Positions 60,566 through 64,000 of a DNA stretch of 64,000 nucleotides are shown here, piece by piece (position 1 is the stretch's first letter; each line of letters begins with the position of its first letter). The stretch comes from Streptomyces alanosinicus. Its GTDB lineage: Bacteria; Actinomycetota; Actinomycetes; Streptomycetales; Streptomycetaceae. Under the pieces are notes generated by a model that ran no database searches, had not been told where the DNA came from, and was given only the letters and a program-made list of their open reading frames with translations. Position numbers and translations under genes: made by a program. The DNA lies in assembly GCF_014650595.1 (NCBI RefSeq), contig NZ_BMVG01000005.1, forward strand, positions 1-64,000. Direction: 5' to 3'.

Positions 60566-61291
60566 TCAGCCGAGTGGTGCCCGCGGGAACCTGCGCTGTT
60601 TCGCGCCCTTCTGCGCGGTCTGGCGTTCCTTGACGACGGCCGCGTACTCGTCGACGTACTCCTGCTCGGACAGGGCCAGGATCGCGTACATGATCTCGTC
60701 GGTGACGGCCCGCAGGATCGCCTTCTGCTCCTCCATGCCCGCGTAGCGGGAGAAGTCCAGGGGCTTGCCGAAGCGGATGGTGACGGGGTGGATGTTCGGG
60801 ACGACCTTCCCGGGCGGCTGGGCCTCGAACGTGCCGATCATCGCGCACGGCACGACCGGCACCCCGGCCTTCAGCGCCATCACTGCGACGCCGACCTTGC
60901 CCTTGTAGAGCCTGCCGTCGTGCGAACGGGTGCCCTCCGGATAGATACCGAGCAGCTCGCCCCTGTGCAGAACCCTGAGGCCCTCCCGGATGGCGGCCTG
61001 CCCCGCGTCCTTGCCCGAGCGGTCCACCGGGATCTGTCCGGCACTGCGGAAGAAGAACGCGGTGGACCGGCCCTTCAGCCCCGGGCCGGTGAAGTACTCG
61101 GCCTTCGCGAGGAACGTGATCCGCCGTCTGAGGATGGCCGGCATCAGGAAGTGGTCGGAGAACGACAGATGGTTGCCGGCGACGATCGCGGGTCCGGATG
61201 CCGGCACGTTCTCCAGCCCCTCGATCCGGGGCCGGAAGACCAGTCTCAGGAGGGGGCCCAGCAGCACGTACTTGAGCAGGTAATAGAACAC
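60566..61291 (-). CDS. plsC: 1-acyl-sn-glycerol-3-phosphate acyltransferase
   Basis: The 241-residue product has the PlsC motifs NHLSFSDHFLMPAILRRR (H-x4-D), RSAGQIPVDRSG, IYPEGTRSHDGRLYKGKVGV and VVPCAMIGTF. It attaches the second acyl chain in phospholipid synthesis. The GTG start at 61291 (MFYYLLKYVLLGPLLRLVF) gives a hydrophobic N-terminus. Streptomycetes carry several paralogues; which this is cannot be told. Confidence 0.9.
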   Translation of the reverse strand: MFYYLLKYVLLGPLLRLVFRPRIEGLENVPASGPAIVAGNHLSFSDHFLMPAILRRRITFLAKAEYFTGPGLKGRSTAFFFRSAGQIPVDRSGKDAGQAAIREGLRVLHRGELLGIYPEGTRSHDGRLYKGKVGVAVMALKAGVPVVPCAMIGTFEAQPPGKVVPNIHPVTIRFGKPLDFSRYAGMEEQKAILRAVTDEIMYAILALSEQEYVDEYAAVVKERQTAQKGAKQRRFPRAPLG

Positions 61292-61568
61292 GGCTCGCCC
61301 CTCACATCGTCCAGGCCACGCCGGTGTGTGCCTGTCGTCATCTGTAACCGGAACAGGCCATGCTCATGCCGTTTCTGTCGAACCCCGCGCTGTCATGGCC
61401 GGTAACGGCCGGGCAAGGAAGGCGCGTTGGGCGCTCGCCCCGGGCCGCCGGGGCCGAGCCGGGGCGGGAGCCGGGACTGGGAACAGGGGGGCCACGGAGA
61501 GCCGTTTACCCCGGTCGGGGGAACGGCGGGGCGAGCCGTGCGGGGTCGGTGGCCGGTACGCCCGTACG

Positions 61569-62000
61569 ATGAGATGGATGTACCGCACCGGACCGCGCTC
61601 CCCGAGCAGCCCGCCCCGGCGGCGGCAGCGCGGGGTGCTCGTGCTGGCGCTGCTGCTGGGGCTGCTGGGCATGCATGCGCTCGGGCCCGGCGGTGGCACG
61701 GGGCATGCGGAGCACGGCAGTCCGGCGCAGCACACCGCGATGCCCGGCGTCGCCTCTGTCGCCGCCGCCGGACCGGACGACTGTCCGGACGTCGGCGGTC
61801 ACTGCGGCGGCCGGCTGCATCACGCCGACCCCACCTGCGCCTCGGGCGCGGTGAACGGCGGCCCGCAGCTGCCGGCTCTGGTCCCCGGCCCCGTGGCCGT
61901 ACCTGCGCAGGACCCCTGTCCGCGCTCCCGGGTGGCCACCGGCCCGGACGGCGCACGCGCCCCGCCCTCGCTGGCCGAACTCCAACTCCTGCGGATCTAG
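61569..62000 (+). CDS. DUF6153-family protein
   Basis: The 143-residue product has an N-terminal hydrophobic segment (RGVLVLALLLGLLGMHALG) and then an extracytoplasmic Pro/Gly-rich region rich in His and Cys (GTGHAEHGSPAQHTAMPG, DDCPDVGGHCGGRLHHADP). This is the DUF6153 pattern. It precedes a DUF305 lipoprotein by 97 bases, a pairing that suggests copper binding or stress. The start at 61569 or the second ATG at 61578 cannot be separated. Confidence 0.7.
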   Translation: MRWMYRTGPRSPSSPPRRRQRGVLVLALLLGLLGMHALGPGGGTGHAEHGSPAQHTAMPGVASVAAAGPDDCPDVGGHCGGRLHHADPTCASGAVNGGPQLPALVPGPVAVPAQDPCPRSRVATGPDGARAPPSLAELQLLRI

Positions 62001-62097
62001 GAGGCCCCGCCGGCCGCACCGCCCGCCCCTTCACGGCGGAGCCCGCGGTCGCGCTCAGGCATGCCCCACATCCCCTGAGAACCACAGGAGTCCCCGC

Positions 62098-62736
62098 ATG
62101 ACCATCCGTACCTCGACGCGCCGTACCCGCACGCGCCGTGCCGCCCTGGCCGCGGTCGCCGTGACCGCCGCCCTCGCCCTCGCCGCCTGCGGCGGCAGCG
62201 GTGACGGCGGCGACCATGCCGCGCACGGCGCCTCCGCCTCCGCGAGCGCGTCGGCCGCCCGCACCCACAACGCCCAGGACGTCGCCTTCGCGCAGGGCAT
62301 GATCCCGCACCACCAGCAGGCCCTGGAGATGGCGCGCCTCGCCGCCGGCCGGGCCTCCTCGGCGCGGGTGAAGGACCTCGCCACCCGCATCGAGAAGGCC
62401 CAGGACCCCGAGATCCGCACCATGACCGGCTGGCTCACGTCCTGGGGCGAGCAGGTGCCCATGGCCGGCATGGACCACTCCGGCCACTCCGGCATGCCTG
62501 GCATGCCCGGGATGATGACCGACGCCGACATGACCGCGCTGAAGAAGGCCAAGGGCACGGACTTCGACACGAAGTTCCTGTCCATGATGGTCGAGCACCA
62601 CCAGGGCGCCGTCGAGATGGCCGGCACCGAGAAGAGCAAGGGCTCCTACGGCCCTGCCAAGACTCTGGCCGACGCCATCGTCACCGCGCAGAACGCCGAG
62701 ATCAAGGAGATGAAGAAGCTCCTCGGCGCGAACTGA
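62098..62736 (+). CDS. DUF305 lipoprotein, probable copper-handling
   Basis: The 212-residue product begins with a lipoprotein signal (ALAAVAVTAALALAAC, lipobox LAAC near residue 31), then an Ala/Ser linker. Two DUF305 repeats follow: FAQGMIPHHQQALEMARLAA, and MMVEHHQGAVEMAGTEKSK. A Met/His-rich stretch lies between them (AGMDHSGHSGMPGMPGMM). His pairs and Met clusters suit Cu(I). It should be anchored outside the membrane. Confidence 0.85.
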   Translation: MTIRTSTRRTRTRRAALAAVAVTAALALAACGGSGDGGDHAAHGASASASASAARTHNAQDVAFAQGMIPHHQQALEMARLAAGRASSARVKDLATRIEKAQDPEIRTMTGWLTSWGEQVPMAGMDHSGHSGMPGMPGMMTDADMTALKKAKGTDFDTKFLSMMVEHHQGAVEMAGTEKSKGSYGPAKTLADAIVTAQNAEIKEMKKLLGAN

Positions 62737-62744
62737 CGCGGGAC

Positions 62745-62783
62745 GGGGCGGCGGCCCGTGCCCCCGGCTCCGGCCGCCGCCCC
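62745..62783. terminator. GC-rich convergent terminator hairpin
   Basis: GGGGCGGCGGCC and GGCCGCCGCCCC form a 12-bp perfect stem with a 15-base loop between the DUF305 gene stop (62736) and the convergent phosphatase stop (62792). Confidence 0.75.
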
Positions 62784-62791
62784 ACCGCGGC

Positions 62792-64000
62792 TCACAGCCG
62801 CACGACGACCAGCGCCGTGTCGTCGGTCGCACCCCCGGGAGGCAGCAGTTCCAGCAGGACGGCGTCCGCGAGCCTGTCGGGGTCGTCGTCGCGATGCCGG
62901 TCCAGGGACGAGGCGAGGCGGGCCAGCCCGGTGTCGATGTCCTCGCCGCGGCGCTCGACCAGACCGTCGGTGTAGAGGACGAGGGTGGCGCCATCGGTGT
63001 AGGCCGTACGGGCCTCGGGCCGCGGTACCGGGTCGGGGCGGGCGTCGAGCGGCGGGTCGGTGGCCCGGTCGAGGAACTCCACACGGCCGTCGGGGTGAAC
63101 GAGGACGGGCGGCGGATGACCGGCGCTGCTGTAGGCGATCGTGCGGTCGTCGAAGTCGATGAAGGTCGTGACGGCGGTGGCGGATTCCGCGCCGTCGACG
63201 ACATGCGCGTACCGCCCCAGCACGTTCAGCGCCTCGGCCGGTCCCGAGGCCACCCGGCAGGCGGCGCTCAGCGCACTGCGCAGCTGGCCCATGACGCAGG
63301 CCGCCTCCAGACCGTGCCCGACCACGTCCCCCACGGCCACGCCGATGCGGTGGCCGCCCACCAGGTCGACGACGTCGTACCAGTCCCCGCACACGTTCAG
63401 CGCGCCGACCGCGGGCCGGTAGCGTACCGCCGCGTGATGGTCGCCGACCTGCCGGCGGGCGGGCAGCATCGCCTTCTGCAGGGCGAGGGCCACCTCGCGC
63501 TCGCGGGCGTGGGCCTGGCGCAGCCGTTCGTTGAGTTCCTGCAGTTCGCGGGCGCGTGTGTACAGCTCGGCCTCCAGGACGCGGGCCCGGCCACCGGCGG
63601 GGCCGCCGCGGGCCCGGATCAGTTCGGTGACCTCCTCCACCCGGTGCACCAGCAGGACCACCTTCCCGTCCGCATCGCACACGGGCGCGTTGACCGGGCT
63701 CCAGTAGCGCTCCGCCCACTCCCCGGGCCGCTCGGGATCCTCCACGTCGTACCGCTGCAGGGCCATGGCATCGCGCTCGCCGGTGGCCACGACCCGCGCC
63801 AGCGAGGCGGCCAGATTCCGCATGCCCGAGGCGCCCGAGTCGTTCGGGTTGTCCGGGAAGACGTCGAAGAGATAGCGCCCCACCACCTGCTCGCGGGTGC
63901 GCCCGGCCACCCGCAGGAACTCCGCGTTGGCGTCCACGTAGGTCAACTCGGGCGTCAGCAGCGCCACCATGCCCGGCAGCGCCTGGAACACCCGCGCGTA
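62792..64000 (-). CDS. PAS-SpoIIE (PP2C-type) phosphatase, 5' end outside window
   Basis: The visible 402 residues start within a PAS fold (VFQALPGMVALLTPELTYVD, then EFLRVAGRTREQVVGRYLFD). A short coiled segment follows (RARELQELNERLRQAHARER), then a SpoIIE phosphatase domain with metal-binding DWYDVVDLVGG, VGDVVGHGLEAA, YTDGLVERRGEDID and GGATDDTALVVV. Such proteins dephosphorylate anti-anti-sigma proteins. The frame is open to the edge of the window (TACGCGCGG before GTG), so more N-terminal sensor sequence probably lies beyond it. Confidence 0.9.
   Translation of the reverse strand, partial: YARVFQALPGMVALLTPELTYVDANAEFLRVAGRTREQVVGRYLFDVFPDNPNDSGASGMRNLAASLARVVATGERDAMALQRYDVEDPERPGEWAERYWSPVNAPVCDADGKVVLLVHRVEEVTELIRARGGPAGGRARVLEAELYTRARELQELNERLRQAHAREREVALALQKAMLPARRQVGDHHAAVRYRPAVGALNVCGDWYDVVDLVGGHRIGVAVGDVVGHGLEAACVMGQLRSALSAACRVASGPAEALNVLGRYAHVVDGAESATAVTTFIDFDDRTIAYSSAGHPPPVLVHPDGRVEFLDRATDPPLDARPDPVPRPEARTAYTDGATLVLYTDGLVERRGEDIDTGLARLASSLDRHRDDDPDRLADAVLLELLPPGGATDDTALVVVRL

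Overview
The window looks like chromosomal DNA of a Streptomyces species. GC content is very high with strong third-position GC bias. GTG and TTG starts are common and genes overlap through ATGA or GTGA junctions. Hallmark families are present: a WhiJ-like regulator with DUF397 and a RsbW-like ATPase, rare TTA (bldA) codons, an ECF41 sigma factor, DasR-type and ROK regulators, and a urease operon without ureE.

Region 1 (about 1-8,200) is an accessory zone full of broken genes. It holds an IS3-family transposase remnant, a PrsW-type membrane protease followed in another frame by a nuclease-like toxin domain, and what may be the first residues of an immunity gene fused to the IS3 OrfA tail. It also has a DUF6879/DUF6082 operon with a frameshift at a poly-G run, a plus-strand gene broken into three frames, and an IS630-family transposase joined to a decayed transposon-accessory gene. 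At least seven disrupted reading frames sit in 8 kb. This is either a decaying polymorphic-toxin/IS island or a stretch with many indel errors.

Region 2 (8,200-31,700) is mostly intact. It contains an Lrp/rhodanese divergent pair, an orphan Imm21 gene, and a P450 operon with its own ferredoxin and reductase. These are followed by an SDR, a DUF885 peptidase-like protein, an Lrp/PLP-lyase divergent pair, an ACT-GNAT acetyltransferase, PhoD and a hydrolase. The rest is an F420-type oxidoreductase opposite an ECF41 sigma factor, a GntR gene with a DasR-like operator, a ROK regulator, and a NarL-type two-component system with a 194-bp MITE inserted between its two genes, next to an ABC exporter.

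Region 3 (31,700-49,300) is largely housekeeping: mug, purB, an SGNH hydrolase, a pair of CBS/CNNM membrane proteins, GNAT, LLM oxidoreductase, an ABC/FtsX pair, an RHH/Fic-like pair, a methyltransferase, and the biotin cluster (bioB-bioA-bioD with divergent bioF). It ends in a WhiJ-like triad.

Region 4 (49,300-64,000) has the anti-sigma-like ATPase, divergent LysR/LysE, and an NlpC/P60 hydrolase behind a ydaO-type c-di-AMP riboswitch. Next come a ClpP paralogue lacking the catalytic histidine, an orphan Phd antitoxin, ureABCFGD behind a GlnR box, a secreted tripeptidyl-aminopeptidase-like hydrolase, PlsC, a DUF6153/DUF305 pair and the 3' part of a PAS-SpoIIE phosphatase. The strongest leads are the broken PrsW-toxin locus, the His-to-Ala ClpP, the Cys/His tail on BioB, the Fic-like protein without a Fic motif, the MITE, and the operators and riboswitch.
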